A DNA stretch of 64,000 nt from Loxodes magnus (lineage: Eukaryota; Ciliophora; Karyorelictea; Loxodida; Loxodidae). Numbering within the stretch: the stretch's first letter is position 1; every line of letters begins with the position of its first letter. Shown piece after piece: positions 11,887 to 24,172 of the stretch. Both the position numbers and the translations under genes were made by a program. A model generated the notes under the pieces. It did not search any database, was not told where the DNA came from, and worked only from the letters and a program-made list of their open reading frames with translations. Location of the stretch: NCBI GenBank assembly GCA_946699065.1, contig CAMPDV010002412.1, positions 1 through 64,000 of the forward strand, written 5' to 3'.

Positions 11887-12126
11887 CTTTCTTATTTTCT
11901 TATCTTACTTCTTCACTTTTCAAAATACTCATTATTTCTCAAAGCATACTTATAAAACTGAAATTCTATCTTCTTTTCTTACTTTACTTCTTCACTTTTC
12001 TAAATACTTATTACTTCTCAAAGCATACTCCTTAAAACTGAAATTCTATATTCTTTTCTTACTTAACTTCTTCACTTTTCTAAATACTTATTACTTCTCA
12101 AAGCATACTACTCAAAACTGAATTTC
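11887..12126. repeat. Cassette A copy 4
   Basis: Full marker order, beginning in the first monomer of a third 641-bp unit (ATGCAT, then TAAGACTG). It replaces the rest of that unit, which marks a recombination junction. The last unit has CATACTACTC instead of CATAATACTC. Confidence 0.85.
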
Positions 12127-12860
12127 TATCTTCTTTTCTTACTTTACTTCTTCACTTTTCTAAATACTTAATACTTCTCAAAGCTTAATACTTAAAACTG
12201 AAATTCTATCTTCTTTTCTTACTCTACTTCTTCACTTTTCTAAATACTTAATACTTCTCAAAGCATACTACTTAAAACTGAAATTCTATCTTCTTTTCTT
12301 ACTCTACTTCTTCACTTTTCTAAATACTTATTACTTCTCAAAGCATAATGCTTGAAACTGAAATTCTATCTTCTTTTCTTACTCTACTTCTTCACTTTTC
12401 TAAATACTTAATACTTCTCAAAGCATACTACTTAAAACTGAAATACTATCTTCTTTTCTTACTTTACTTCTTCACTTTTCTAAATACTTAATGCTTCTCA
12501 AAGCATACTACTTAAAACTGAAATTCTATCTTCTTTTCTCACTTTACTTCTTCACTTTTCTAAATACTTATTACTTCTCAATGCATACTACTTAAAACTG
12601 AAATTCTATCTTCTTTTCCTACTCTACTTCTTCACTTTTTTTAATACTTAATACTTCTCAAAGCATAATGCTTGAAACTGAAATTCTATCTTCTTTTCTT
12701 ACTCTACTTCTTCACTTTTCTAAATACTTAATGCTTCTCAAAGCATACTTCTTAAAACTGAAATTCTATCTTCTTTTCTTACTTGACTTCCTCACTTTTC
12801 TTAATACTTATTACTTCTCAAAACATACTACTTAAAACTGAAATTCTATCTTCTTTTCTT
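12127..12860. repeat. Monomers with first CATAATGCTTG variants
   Basis: About nine units. They introduce variants seen mainly from here to about 26.7 kb: CATAATGCTTGAAACTG, TTTTCTCACTTT, ATGCAT followed by TTTTCCTACTC, and TACTTGACTTCCTC. The order at 12.34-12.84 kb is repeated with changes near 15.4-15.8, 16.5-17.0 and 20.5-20.9 kb. Confidence 0.75.
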
Positions 12861-13140
12861 ACTTGACTTCTTCACTTTTCTAAATACTTAATACTTCTCA
12901 AAGCATACTACTTAAGACTGAAATTCTATCTTCTTTTCTTACTCTACTTCTTCACTTTTCTAAATACTTAATGCTTCTCAAAGCATACTACTTAAAACTG
13001 AAATTCTATCTTCTTTTCTTACTCTACTTCTTCACTTTTCTAAATACTTATTACTTCTCAAAGCATACTACTCAAAACTGAAATTCTATCTTCTTTTCTT
13101 ACTCTACTTCTTCACTTTTCTTAATACTTAATACTTCTCA
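12861..13140. repeat. Short tandem block, partner at 13181-13420
   Basis: Order: TACTTGACTTC, TAAGACTG with TTAATGC, TTATTAC, then CTCAAAACTG. The order repeats 320 bp (4 monomers) downstream. The CATATTACTT marker with GAAAATC follows at 13141, 13541 and 13941, exactly 400 bp apart, although the units between those markers are not identical. Confidence 0.7.
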
Positions 13141-13180
13141 AAGCATATTACTTAAAACTGAAAATCTATCTTCTTTTCTT

Positions 13181-13420
13181 ACTTGACTTCTTCACTTTTC
13201 TAAATACTTAATACTTCTCAAAGCATACTACTTAAGACTGAAATTCTATCTTCTTTTCTTACTCTACTTCTTCACTTTTCTAAATACTTAATGCTTCTCA
13301 AAGCATACTACTTAAAACTGAAATTCTATCTTCTTTTCTTACTCTACTTCTTCACTTTTCTAAATACTTATTACTTCTCAAAGCATACTACTCAAAACTG
13401 AAATTCTATCTTCTTTTCTT
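13181..13420. repeat. Short tandem block, partner at 12861-13140
   Basis: Repeats TACTTGACTTC, TAAGACTG, TTATTAC and CTCAAAACTG in order, then carries one extra AAAACAT monomer before the next CATATTACTT. This is a gain of one unit relative to the first copy. Confidence 0.7.
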
Positions 13421-13940
13421 ACTCTACTTCTTCACTTTTCTAAATACTTAATACTTCTCAAAACATACTACTTAAAACTGAAATTCTATCTTCTTTTCTT
13501 ACTCTACTTCTTCACTTTTCTTAATACTTAATACTTCTCAAAGCATATTACTTAAAACTGAAAATCTATCTTCTTTTCTTACTTGACTTCTTCACTTTTT
13601 TTAATACTTAATACTTCTCAAAGCATAATGCTTGAAACTGAAATTCTATCTTCTTTTCTTACTCTACTTCTTCACTTTTCTAAATACTTAATGCTTCTCA
13701 AAGCATACTTCTTAAAACTGAAATTCTATCTTCTTTTCTTACTTGACTTCCTCACTTTTCTTAATACTTATTACTTCTCAAAACATACTACTTAAAACTG
13801 AAATTCTATCTTCTTTTCTTACTCTACTTCTTCACTTTTCTAAATACTTATTACTTCTCAAAGCATACTACTCAAAACTGAAATTCTATCTTCTTTTCTT
13901 ACTCTACTTCTTCACTTTTCTTAATACTTAATACTTCTCA

Positions 13941-14900
13941 AAGCATATTACTTAAAACTGAAAATCTATCTTCTTTTCTTACTTGACTTCTTCACTTTTC
14001 TAAATACTTAATACTTCTCAAAGCATACTACTTAAGACTGAAATTCTATCTTCTTTTCTTACTCTACTTCTTCACTTATCTTAATACTTAATACTTCTCA
14101 AAGCATACTACTTAAAACTGAAATTCTATCTTCTTTTCTTACTCTACTTCTTCACTTTTCTAAATACTTATTACTTCTCAAAGCATACTACTCAAAACTG
14201 AAATTCTATCTTCTTTTCTTACTCTACTTCTTCACTTTTCTAAATACTTAATACTTCTCAAAGCATAATACTTAAAACTGAAATTCTATCTTCTTTTCTT
14301 ACTCTACTTCTTCACTTTTCTAAATACTTAATGCTTCTCAAAACATACTACTTAAAACTGAAATTCTATCTTCTTTTCTTACTCTACTTCTTCACTTTTC
14401 TAAATACTTAATACTTCTCAAAGCTTAATACTTAAAACTGAAATTCTATCTTCTTTTCTTACTCTACTTCTTCACTTTTCTAAATACTTAATACTTCTCA
14501 AAGCATACTCCTTAAAACTGAAATTCTATCTTCTTTTCTTACTCTACTTCTTCACTTTTCTAAATACTTAATGCTTCTCAAAACATACTACTTAAAACTG
14601 AAATTCTATCTTCTTTTCTTACTTTACTTCTTCACTTTTCTAAATACTTAATACTTCTCAAAGCATACTACTTAAAACTGAAATTCTATCTTCTTTTCTT
14701 ACTTTACTTCTTCACTTTTCTAAATACTTATTACTTCTCAAAGCATACTACTTAACACTGAAATTCGTTCTTCTTTTCTTACTCTACTTCTTCACTTTTC
14801 TAAATACTTAATACTTCTCAAAGCATACTACTTAAGACTGAAATTCTATCTTCTTTTCTTACTCTACTTCTTCACTTTTCTTAATACTTAATACTTCTCA
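13941..14900. repeat. Monomers between CATATTACTT markers
   Basis: Twelve 80-bp units (960 bp) separating two CATATTACTT markers, mostly CATACTACTT or CATAATACTT types with occasional AAAACAT. It contains single oddities such as TAACACTG with ATTCGTTC near 14755. All satellite. Confidence 0.75.
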
Positions 14901-15860
14901 AAGCATATTACTTAAAACTGAAATTCCATCTTCTTTTCTTACTTGACTTCTTCACTTTTTTTAATACATAATAATTCTCAAAGCATACTACTTAAAACTG
15001 AAATTCTATCTTCTTTTCTTACTCTACTTCTTCACTTTTCTAAATACTTAATGCTTCTCAAAGCATACTACTTAAAACTGAAATTCTATCTTCTTTTCTT
15101 ACTCTACTTCTTCACTTTTCTAAATACTTATTACTTCTCAAAGCATACTACTCAAAACTGAAATTCTATCTTCTTTTCTTACTCTACTTCTTCACTTTTC
15201 TAAATACTTAATACTTCTCAAAGCATACTCCTTAAAACTGAAATTCTATCTTCTTTTCTTACTCTACTTCTTCACTTTTCTAAATACTTAATACTTCTCA
15301 AAGCATACTACTTAAAACTGAAATTCTATCTTCTTTTCTTACTCTACTTCTTCACTTTTCTAAATACTTATTACTTCTCAAAGCATAATGCTTGAAACTG
15401 AAGGTCTATCTTCTTTTCTTACTCTACTTCTTCACTTTTCTAAATACTTAATACTTCTCAAAGCATACTACTTAAAACTGAAATACTATCTTCTTTTCTT
15501 ACTTTACTTCTTCACTTTTCTAAATACTTAATGCTTCTCAAAGCATACTACTTAAAACTGAAATTCTATCTTCTTTTCTCACTTTACTTCTTCACTTTTC
15601 TAAATACTTATTACTTCTCAATGCATAATACTTAAAACTGAAATTCTATCTTCTTTTCCTACTCTACTTCTTCACTTTTTTTAATACTTAATACTTCTCA
15701 AAGCATAATGCTTGAAACTGAAATTCTATCTTCTTTTCTTACTCTACTTCTTCACTTTTCTAAATACTTAATACTTCTCAAAGCATACTTCTTAAAACTA
15801 AAATTCTATCTTCTTTTATTACTCTACTTCTTCACTTTTCTAAATACTTATTACTTCTCA
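14901..15860. repeat. Block M copy 1
   Basis: Block M begins CATATTACTT, TACTTGACTTC, TTTAATACATAATAATT, followed by TTAATGC, TTATTAC, CTCAAAACTG and CATACTCCTT units. Copies start at 14901, 16021, 17541 and 21236. This copy then carries CATAATGCTTGAAACTG with AAGGTC, AAATACTATC, TTTTCTCACTTT and TTTTCCTACTC. The subsegment 14981-15540 (7 monomers) matches 20116-20675 at offset 5135 bp, after which the later copy lacks one monomer. Confidence 0.78.
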
Positions 15861-16020
15861 AAGCATACTCCTTAAAACTGAAATTCTATCTTCTTTTCTT
15901 ACTCTACTTCTTCACTTTTCTAAATACTTAATACTTCTCAAAGCATACTACTTAAGACTGAAATTCTATCTTCTTTTCTTACTCTACTTCTTCACTTTTC
16001 TTAATACTTAATACTTCTCA

Positions 16021-16900
16021 AAGCATATTACTTAAAACTGAAAATCTATCTTCTTTTCTTACTTGACTTCTTCACTTTTTTTAATACATAATAATTCTCA
16101 AAGCATACTACTTAAAACTGAAATTCTATCTTCTTTTCTTACTCTACTTCTTCACTTTTCTAAATACTTAATGCTTCTCAAAGCATACTACTTAAAACTG
16201 AAATTCTATCTTCTTTTCTTACTCTACTTCTTCACTTTTCTAAATACTTATTACTTCTCAAAGCATACTACTCAAAACTGAAATTCTATCTTCTTTTCTT
16301 ACTCTACTTCTTCACTTTTCTAAATACTTAATACTTCTCAAAGCATACTCCTTAAAACTGAAATTCTATCTTCTTTTCTTACTCTACTTCTTCACTTTTC
16401 TAAATACTTAATACTTCTCAAAGCATACTACTTAAAACTGAAATTCTATCTTCTTTTCTTACTCTACTTCTTCACTTTTCTAAATACTTATTACTTCTCA
16501 AAGCATAATGCTTGAAACTGAAATTCTATCTTCTTTTCTTACTCTACTTCTTCACTTTTCTAAATACTTATTACTTCTCAAAGCATACTACTCAAAACTG
16601 AAATTCTATCTTCTTTTCTTACTCTACTTCTTCACTTTTCTTAATACTTAATGCTTCTCAAAGCATACTACTTAAAACTGAAATTCTATCTTCTTTTCTC
16701 ACTTTACTTCTTCACTTTTCTAAATACTTATTACTTCTCAATGCATAATACTTAAAACTGAAATTCTATCTTCTTTTCCTACTCTACTTCTTCACTTTTT
16801 TTAATACTTAATACTTCTCAAAGCATAATGCTTGAAACTGAAATTCTATCTTCTTTTCTTACTCTACTTCTTCACTTTTCTAAATACTTAATGCTTCTCA
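16021..16900. repeat. Block M copy 2
   Basis: Starts 1120 bp (14 monomers) after copy 1 and keeps the order for about six monomers. It then differs (no AAGGTC) and rejoins the TTTTCTCACTTT, ATGCAT, TTTTCCTACTC, CATAATGCTTG order. It ends at a very unusual monomer at 16901. Confidence 0.75.
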
Positions 16901-16920
16901 AAGCGCTCTTCTTAAACCTG
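16901..16920. repeat. Aberrant monomer start with GCGCTC
   Basis: The unit starts AAGCGCTCTT and continues TTAAACCTG, where sister blocks read AAGCATACTT and TTAAAACTG. Several changes lie within 20 bp, creating a GCGC and a CG in an array where CG is rare. It could be a real clustered mutation or a local consensus error in the assembly. Confidence 0.7.
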
Positions 16921-18062
16921 AAATTCTATCTTCTTTTCTTACTCTACTTCTTCACTTTTCTTAATACTTATTACTTCTCAAAACATACTACTTAAAACTG
17001 AAATTCTATCTTCTTTTCTTACTCTACTTCTTCACTTTTCTTAATACTTATTACTTCTCAAAGCATACTACTCAAAACTGAAATTCTATCTTCTTTTCTT
17101 ACTCTACTTCTTCACTTTTCTAAATACTTAATGCTTCTCAAAGCATACTTCTTAAAACTGAAATTCTATCTTCTTTTCTTACTTGACTTCCTCACTTTTC
17201 TTAATACTTATTACTTCTCAAAACATACTACTCAAAACTGAAATTCTATCTTCTTTTCTTACTCTACTTCTTCACTTTTCTTAATACTTATTACTTCTCA
17301 AAGCATACTACTCAAAACTGAAATTCTATCTTCTTTTCTTACTCTACTTCTTCACTTTTCTAAATACATAATACTTCTCAAAGCATACTCCTTAAAACTG
17401 AAATTCTATCTTCTTTTCTTACTCTACTTCTTCACTTTTCTAAATACTTAATACTTCTCAAAGCATACTACTTAAGACTGAAATTCTATCTTCTTTTCTT
17501 ACTCTACTTCTTCACTTTTCTTAATACTTAATACTTCTCAAAGCATATTACTTAAAACTGAAAATCTATCTTCTTTTCTTACTTGACTTCTTCACTTTTT
17601 TTAATACATAATAATTCTCAAAGCATACTACTTAAAACTGAAATTCTATCTTCTTTTCTTACTCTACTTCTTCACTTTTCTAAATACTTAATGCTTCTCA
17701 AAGCATACTACTTAAAACTGAAATTCTATCTTCTTTTCTTACTCTACTTCTTCACTTTTCTAAATACTTATTACTTCTCAAAGCATACTACTCAAAACTG
17801 AAATTCTATCTTCTTTTCTTACTCTACTTCTTCACTTTTCTAAATACTTAATACTTCTCAAAGCATAATACTTAAAACTGAAATTCTATCTTCTTTTCTT
17901 ACTCTACTTCTTCACTTTTCTAAATACTTAATGCTTCTCAAAACATACTACTTAAAACTGAAATTCTATCTTCTTTTCTTACTCTACTTCTTCACTTTTT
18001 TTAATACTTAATACTTCTCAAAGCATACTACTTAAGACTGAAATTCTATCTTCTTTTCTTAC

Positions 18063-18078
18063 TTTACTTCTTTACTTC
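18063..18078. repeat. 8-bp internal duplication, 88-bp monomer
   Basis: TTTACTTC doubled. The same event is in the partner at 21758, so it predates that duplication. Confidence 0.9.
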
Positions 18079-18135
18079 TTCACTTTTCTAAATACTTAAT
18101 ACTTCTCAAAGCATACTACTTAAGACTGAAATTCT

Positions 18136-18190
18136 TTCTTATTTTCTTATCTTACTTCTTCACTTTTCAAAATACTCATTATTTCTCAAA
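18136..18190. repeat. Cassette A, left fragment
   Basis: Only the first monomer of cassette A (TTATTTTCTTATCTT with TACTCATTATTT) is present. It is followed by CATACTCCTT and AAATACTATC instead of ACTTATAAAACTG. The missing right part appears separately at 18831-18930. Confidence 0.8.
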
Positions 18191-18830
18191 GCATACTCCT
18201 TAAAACTGAAATACTATCTTCTTTTCTTACTTTACTTCTTCACTTTTCTAAATACTTAATACTTCTCAAAGCATACTCCTTAAAACTGAAATTCTATCTT
18301 CTTTTCTTACTTGACTTCTTCACTTTTTTTAATACATAATAATTCTCAAAGCATACTACTTAAAACTGAAATTCTATCTTCTTTTCTTACTCTACTTCTT
18401 CACTTTTCTAAATACTTAATACTTCTCAAAGCATAATACTTAAAACTGAAATTCTATCTTCTTTTCTTACTTTACTTCTTCACTTTTCTAAATACTTAAT
18501 GCTTCTCAAAACATACTACTTAAAACTGAAATTCTATCTTCTTTTCTTACTCTACTTCTTCACTTTTCTTAATACTTAATACTTCTCAAAGCATATTACT
18601 TAAAACTGAAAATCTATCTTCTTTTCTTACTTGACTTCTTCACTTTTCTAAATACTTATTACTTCTCAAAGCATACTACTTAAGACTGAAATTCTATCTT
18701 CTTTTCTTACTCTACTTCTTCACTTATCTTAATACTTAATACTTCTCAAAGCATACTACTTAAAACTGAAATTCTATCTTCTTTTCTTACTCTACTTCTT
18801 CACTTTTCTAAATACTTATTACTTCTCAAA

Positions 18831-18930
18831 GCATACTCCTTAAAACTGAAATTCTATATTCTTTTCTTACTTAACTTCTTCACTTTTCTAAATACTTATT
18901 ACTTCTCAAAGCATAATACTCAAAACTGAA
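18831..18930. repeat. Cassette A, right fragment
   Basis: Holds the last two cassette units (TATATTC with CTTAACTTC; CATAATACTC with GAATTTC) without the first two. About 640 bp of ordinary monomers separate it from the left fragment, as expected if recombination split or re-joined the cassette. Confidence 0.8.
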
Positions 18931-19190
18931 TTTCTATCTTCTTTTCTTACTCTACTTCTTCACTTTTCTAAATACTTATTACTTCTCAAAGCATAATGCT
19001 TAAAACTGAAATTCTATCTTCTTTTCTTACTCTACTTCTTCACTTTTCTAAATACTTAATGCTTCTCAAAACATACTACTTAAAACTGAAATTCCATCTT
19101 CTTTTCTTACTCTACTTCTTCACTTTTTTTAATACTTAATACTTCTCAAAGCATACTACTTAAGACTGAAATTCTATCTTCTTTTCTTAC

Positions 19191-19206
19191 TTTACTTCTT
19201 TACTTC
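19191..19206. repeat. 8-bp internal duplication, 88-bp monomer
   Basis: TTTACTTC doubled, immediately upstream of cassette A copy 5; also in the duplicate at 21758. Confidence 0.9.
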
Positions 19207-19265
19207 TTCACTTTTCTAAATACTTAATACTTCTCAAAGCATACTACTTAAAACTGAAATTCTAT

Positions 19266-19502
19266 CTTCTTTTCTTATCTTACTTCTTCACTTTTCAAAA
19301 TACTCATTATTTCTCAAAGCATACTTATAAAACTGAAATTCTATCTTCTTTTCTTACTTTACTTCTTCACTTTTCTAAATACTTATTACTTCTCAAAGCA
19401 TACTCCTTAAAACTGAAATTCTATATTCTTTTCTTACTTAACTTCTTCACTTTTCTAAATACTTATTACTTCTCAAAGCATAATACTCAAAACTGAATTT
19501 CT
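19266..19502. repeat. Cassette A copy 5
   Basis: Full marker order, with CTTCTTTTCTTATCTT instead of CTTATTTTCTTATCTT in the first unit. That private change is shared with copy 6 at 21833. Confidence 0.85.
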
Positions 19503-20115
19503 ATCTTCTTTTCTTACTTTACTTCTTCACTTTTCTTAATACTTAATGCTTCTCAAAGCATACTACTTAAAACTGAAATTCTATCTTCTTTTCTCACTTT
19601 ACTTCTTCACTTTTCTAAATACTTATTACTTCTCAAAGCATAATACTTAAAACTGAAATTCTATCTTCTTTTCTTACTCTACTTCTTCTCTTTTTTTAAT
19701 ACTTAATACTTCTCAAAGCATAATGCTTGAAACTGAAATTCTATCTTCTTTTATTACTCTACTTCTTCACTTTTCTAAATACATAATAATTCTCAAAGCA
19801 TACTTCTTAAATCTGAAATTCTATCTTCTTTTCTTACTTGACTTCTTCACTTTTCTAAATACTTAATACTTCTCAAAGCATACTACTTAAAACTGAAATT
19901 CTATCTTCTTTTCTTACTCTACTTCTTCACTTTTCTAAATACTTAATACTTCTCAAAGCATACTCCTTAAAACTGAAATTCTATCTTCTTTTCTTACTCT
20001 ACTTCTTCACTTTTCTAAATACTTAATACTTCTCAAAGCATACTCCTTAAAACTGAAATTCTATCTTCTTTTCTTACTCTACTTCTTCACTTTTCTAAAT
20101 ACTTAATACTTCTCA

Positions 20116-20675
20116 AAGCATACTACTTAAAACTGAAATTCTATCTTCTTTTCTTACTCTACTTCTTCACTTTTCTAAATACTTAATGCTTCTCAAAGCA
20201 TACTACTTAAAACTGAAATTCTATCTTCTTTTCTTACTCTACTTCTTCACTTTTCTAAATACTTATTACTTCTCAAAGCATACTACTCAAAACTGAAATT
20301 CTATCTTCTTTTCTTACTCTACTTCTTCACTTTTCTAAATACTTAATACTTCTCAAAGCATACTCCTTAAAACTGAAATTCTATCTTCTTTTCTTACTCT
20401 ACTTCTTCACTTTTCTAAATACTTAATACTTCTCAAAGCATACTACTTAAAACTGAAATTCTATCTTCTTTTCTTACTCTACTTCTTCACTTTTCTAAAT
20501 ACTTATTACTTCTCAAAGCATAATGCTTGAAACTGAAGGTCTATCTTCTTTTCTTACTCTACTTCTTCACTTTTCTAAATACTTAATACTTCTCAAAGCA
20601 TACTACTTAAAACTGAAATACTATCTTCTTTTCTTACTTTACTTCTTCACTTTTCTAAATACTTAATGCTTCTCA
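20116..20675. repeat. Seven-monomer block shared with 14981-15540
   Basis: Order TTAATGC, TTATTAC, CTCAAAACTG, CATACTCCTT, CATACTACTT, CATAATGCTTG with AAGGTC, AAATACTATC, identical to 14981-15540 at offset 5135 bp. The AAGGTCTATC change is confined to these two copies. One monomer (ATGCAT context) is absent after 20675 compared with 15541-15620. Confidence 0.82.
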
Positions 20676-20800
20676 AAGCATAATACTTAAAACTGAAATT
20701 CTATCTTCTTTTCCTACTCTACTTCTTCACTTTTTTTAATACTTAATACTTCTCAAAGCATAATGCTTGAAACTGAAATTCTATCTTCTTTTCTTACTTT

Positions 20801-21892
20801 ACTTCTTCACTTTTCTAAATACTTAATGCTTCTCAAAGCATACTTCTTAAAACTGAAATTCTATCTTCTTTTCTTACTTGACTTCCTCACTTTTCTTAAT
20901 ACTTATTACTTCTCAAAACATACTACTTAAAACTGAAATTCTATCTTCTTTTCTTACTCTACTTCTTCACTTTTCTTAATACTTATTACTTCTCAAAGCA
21001 TACTACTCAAAACTGAAATTCTATCTTCTTTTCTTACTCTACTTCTTCACTTTTCTAAATACATAATACTTCTCAAAGCATACTCCTTAAAACTGAAATT
21101 CTATCTTCTTTTCTTACTCTACTTCTTCACTTTTCTAAATACTTAATACTTCTCAAAGCATACTACTTAAGACTGAAATTCTATCTTCTTTTCTTACTCT
21201 ACTTCTTCACTTTTCTTAATACTTAATACTTCTCAAAGCATATTACTTAAAACTGAAATTCCATCTTCTTTTCTTACTTGACTTCTTCACTTTTTTTAAT
21301 ACATAATAATTCTCAAAGCATACTACTTAAAACTGAAATTCTATCTTCTTTTCTTACTCTACTTCTTCACTTTTCTAAATACTTAATGCTTCTCAAAGCA
21401 TACTACTTAAAACTGAAATTCTATCTTCTTTTCTTACTCTACTTCTTCACTTTTCTAAATACTTATTACTTCTCAAAGCATACTACTCAAAACTGAAATT
21501 CTATCTTCTTTTCTTACTCTACTTCTTCACTTTTCTAAATACTTAATACTTCTCAAAGCATAATACTTAAAACTGAAATTCTATCTTCTTTTCTTACTCT
21601 ACTTCTTCACTTTTCTAAATACTTAATGCTTCTCAAAACATACTACTTAAAACTGAAATTCCATCTTCTTTTCTTACTCTACTTCTTCACTTTTTTTAAT
21701 ACTTAATACTTCTCAAAGCATACTACTTAAGACTGAAATTCTATCTTCTTTTCTTACTTTACTTCTTTACTTCTTCACTTTTCTAAATACTTAATACTTC
21801 TCAAAGCATACTACTTAAAACTGAAATTCTATCTTCTTTTCTTATCTTACTTCTTCACTTTTCAAAATACTCATTATTTCTCAAAGCATACT
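20801..21892. repeat. 1.1-kb duplication (block M copy 4), partner at 17106-18197
   Basis: Partner of 17106-18197, offset 3695 bp. It overlaps the left part of the second 1.17-kb copy (21562-22737). The 21.2-21.9 kb sequence therefore belongs to two different duplications, which implies at least two successive exchange events. Confidence 0.82.
21758..21773. repeat. 8-bp internal duplication, 88-bp monomer
   Basis: TTTACTTC doubled, upstream of cassette A copy 6. Confidence 0.9.
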
Positions 21893-22069
21893 TATAAAAC
21901 TGAAATTCTATCTTCTTTTCTTACTTTACTTCTTCACTTTTCTAAATACTTATTACTTCTCAAAGCATACTCCTTAAAACTGAAATTCTATATTCTTTTC
22001 TTACTTAACTTCTTCACTTTTCTAAATACTTATTACTTCTCAAAGCATAATACTCAAAACTGAATTTCT
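21833..22069. repeat. Cassette A copy 6
   Basis: Same as copy 5 in every marker, including the CTTCTTTTCTTATCTT entry. Confidence 0.86.
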
Positions 22070-23924
22070 ATCTTCTTTTCTTACTTTACTTCTTCACTTT
22101 TCTTAATACTTAATGCTTCTCAAAGCATACTACTTAAAACTGAAATTCTATCTTCTTTTCTCACTTTACTTCTTCACTTTTCTAAATACTTATTACTTCT
22201 CAAAGCATAATACTTAAAACTGAAATTCTATCTTCTTTTCTTACTCTACTTCTTCTCTTTTTTTAATACTTAATACTTCTCAAAGCATAATGCTTGAAAC
22301 TGAAATTCTATCTTCTTTTATTACTCTACTTCTTCACTTTTCTAAATACATAATAATTCTCAAAGCATACTTCTTAAATCTGAAATTCTATCTTCTTTTC
22401 TTACTTGACTTCTTCACTTTTCTAAATACTTAATACTTCTCAAAGCATACTACTTAAAACTGAAATTCTATCTTCTTTTCTTACTCTACTTCTTCACTTT
22501 TCTAAATACTTAATACTTCTCAAAGCATACTCCTTAAAACTGAAATTCTATCTTCTTTTCTTACTCTACTTCTTCACTTTTCTAAATACTTAATACTTCT
22601 CAAAGCATACTCCTTAAAACTGAAATTCTATCTTCTTTTCTTACTCTACTTCTTCACTTTTCTAAATACTTAATACTTCTCAAAGCATACTACTTAAAAC
22701 TGAAATTCTATCTTCTTTTCTTACTCTACTTCTTCACTTTTCTAAATACTTATTACTTCTCAAAACTTACTTCTTAAATCTGAAATTCTATCTTCTTTTC
22801 TTACTCTACTTCTTCACTTTTCTAAATACTTAATACTTCTCAAAGCATACTCCTTAAAACTGAAATTCTATCTTCTTTTCTTACTCTACTTCATCACTTT
22901 TCTAAATACTTATTACTTCTCAAAGCATAATGCTTAAAACTGAAATTCTATCTTCTTTTCTTACTTTACTTCTTCACTTTTCTTAATACTTAATGCTTCT
23001 CAAAACATACTACTTAAAACTGAAATTCTATCTTCGTTTCTTACTCTACTTCTTCACTTTTCTTAATACTTAATACTTCTCAAAGCATACTACTTAAAAC
23101 TGAAATTCTATCTTCTTTTCTTACTCTACTTCTTCACTTTTCTAAATACTTATTACTTCTCAAAGCATAATGCTTAAAACTGAAAATCTATCTTCTTTTC
23201 TTACTCTACTTCTTCACTTTTCTAAATACTTAATGCTTCTCAAAACATACTACTTAAAACTGAAATTCTATCTTCTTTTCTTACTTTACTTCTTCACTTT
23301 TCTAAATACTTAATGCTTCTCAAAGCATACTCCTTAAAACTGAAATTCTATCTTCTTTTCTTACTTTACTTCTTCACTTTTTTTAATACATAATAATTCT
23401 CAAAGCATACTACTTAAGACTGAAATTCTATCTTCTTTTCTTACTCTACTTCTTCACTTTTCTTAATACTTAATACTTCTCAAAGCATATTACTTAAAAC
23501 TGAAATTCTATCTTCTTTTCTTACTTGACTTCTTCACTTTTTTTAATACATAATAATTCTCAAAGCATACTACTTAAAACTGAAATTCCATCTTCTTTTC
23601 TTACTTGACTTCTTCACTTTTTTTAATACATAATAATTCTCAAAACTTACTTCTTAAATCTGAAATTCTATCTTCTTTTCTTACTCTACTTCTTCACTTT
23701 TCTAAATACTTAATGCTTCTCAAAGCATACTACTTAAAACTGAAATTCTATCTTCTTTTCTTACTCTACTTCTTCACTTTTCTAAATACTTATTACTTCT
23801 CAAAGCATACTACTCAAAACTGAAATTCTATCTTCTTTTCTTACTCTACTTCTTCACTTTTCTAAATACTTAATACTTCTCAAAGCATACTCCTTAAAAC
23901 TGAAATTCTATCTTCTTTTCTTAC

Positions 23925-23940
23925 TCTACTTCTTTACTTC
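23925..23940. repeat. 8-bp internal duplication, 88-bp monomer
   Basis: TCTACTTC followed by TTTACTTC. Confidence 0.88.
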
Positions 23941-24172
23941 TTCACTTTTCTAAATACTTAATACTTCTCAAAGCATAATACTTAAAACTGAAATTCTATC
24001 TTCTTTTCTTACTTTACTTCTTCACTTTTCTAAATACTTATTACTTCTCAAAGCATAATACTTAAAACTGAAATTCTATCTTCTTTTCTTACTCTACTTC
24101 TTCACTTTTTTTAATACTTAATACTTCTCAAAGCATACTACTTAAGACTGAAATTCTATCTTCTTTTCTTAC

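Larger units (their letters stand above)
17106..18197. repeat. 1.1-kb duplication (block M copy 3), partner at 20801-21892
   Basis: Matches 20801-21892 at offset 3695 bp. Shared order: CATACTTCTT, TACTTGACTTCCTC, AAAACAT, CTCAAAACTG, AATACATAATAC, TAAGACTG, CATATTACTT, TACTTGACTTC, then block M and an 88-bp unit. By eye I see a handful of substitutions, for example CTCAAAACTG against CTTAAAACTG in the AAAACAT unit. Confidence 0.82.
18995..20170. repeat. 1.17-kb near-identical duplication, partner at 21562-22737
   Basis: Read line by line, this segment and 21562-22737 (offset 2567 bp) show the same order and I saw no mismatch. Markers are AAATTCCATC, TTTTTTAATAC, TAAGACTG, an 88-bp unit, full cassette A, TTTTCTCACTTT, TTCTTCTCTTTTTTT, CATAATGCTTG, TTTTATTACTC, AATACATAATAATT and TTAAATCTG. 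At the right edge the copies diverge to TTAATGC here and to TTATTAC with AAAACTTAC in the partner. Confidence 0.88.
21562..22737. repeat. 1.17-kb near-identical duplication, partner at 18995-20170
   Basis: Second copy with the same marker order, including full cassette A at 21833-22069. After 22737 it continues into TTATTAC and AAAACTTACTTCTT monomers not found after the first copy. Confidence 0.88.
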
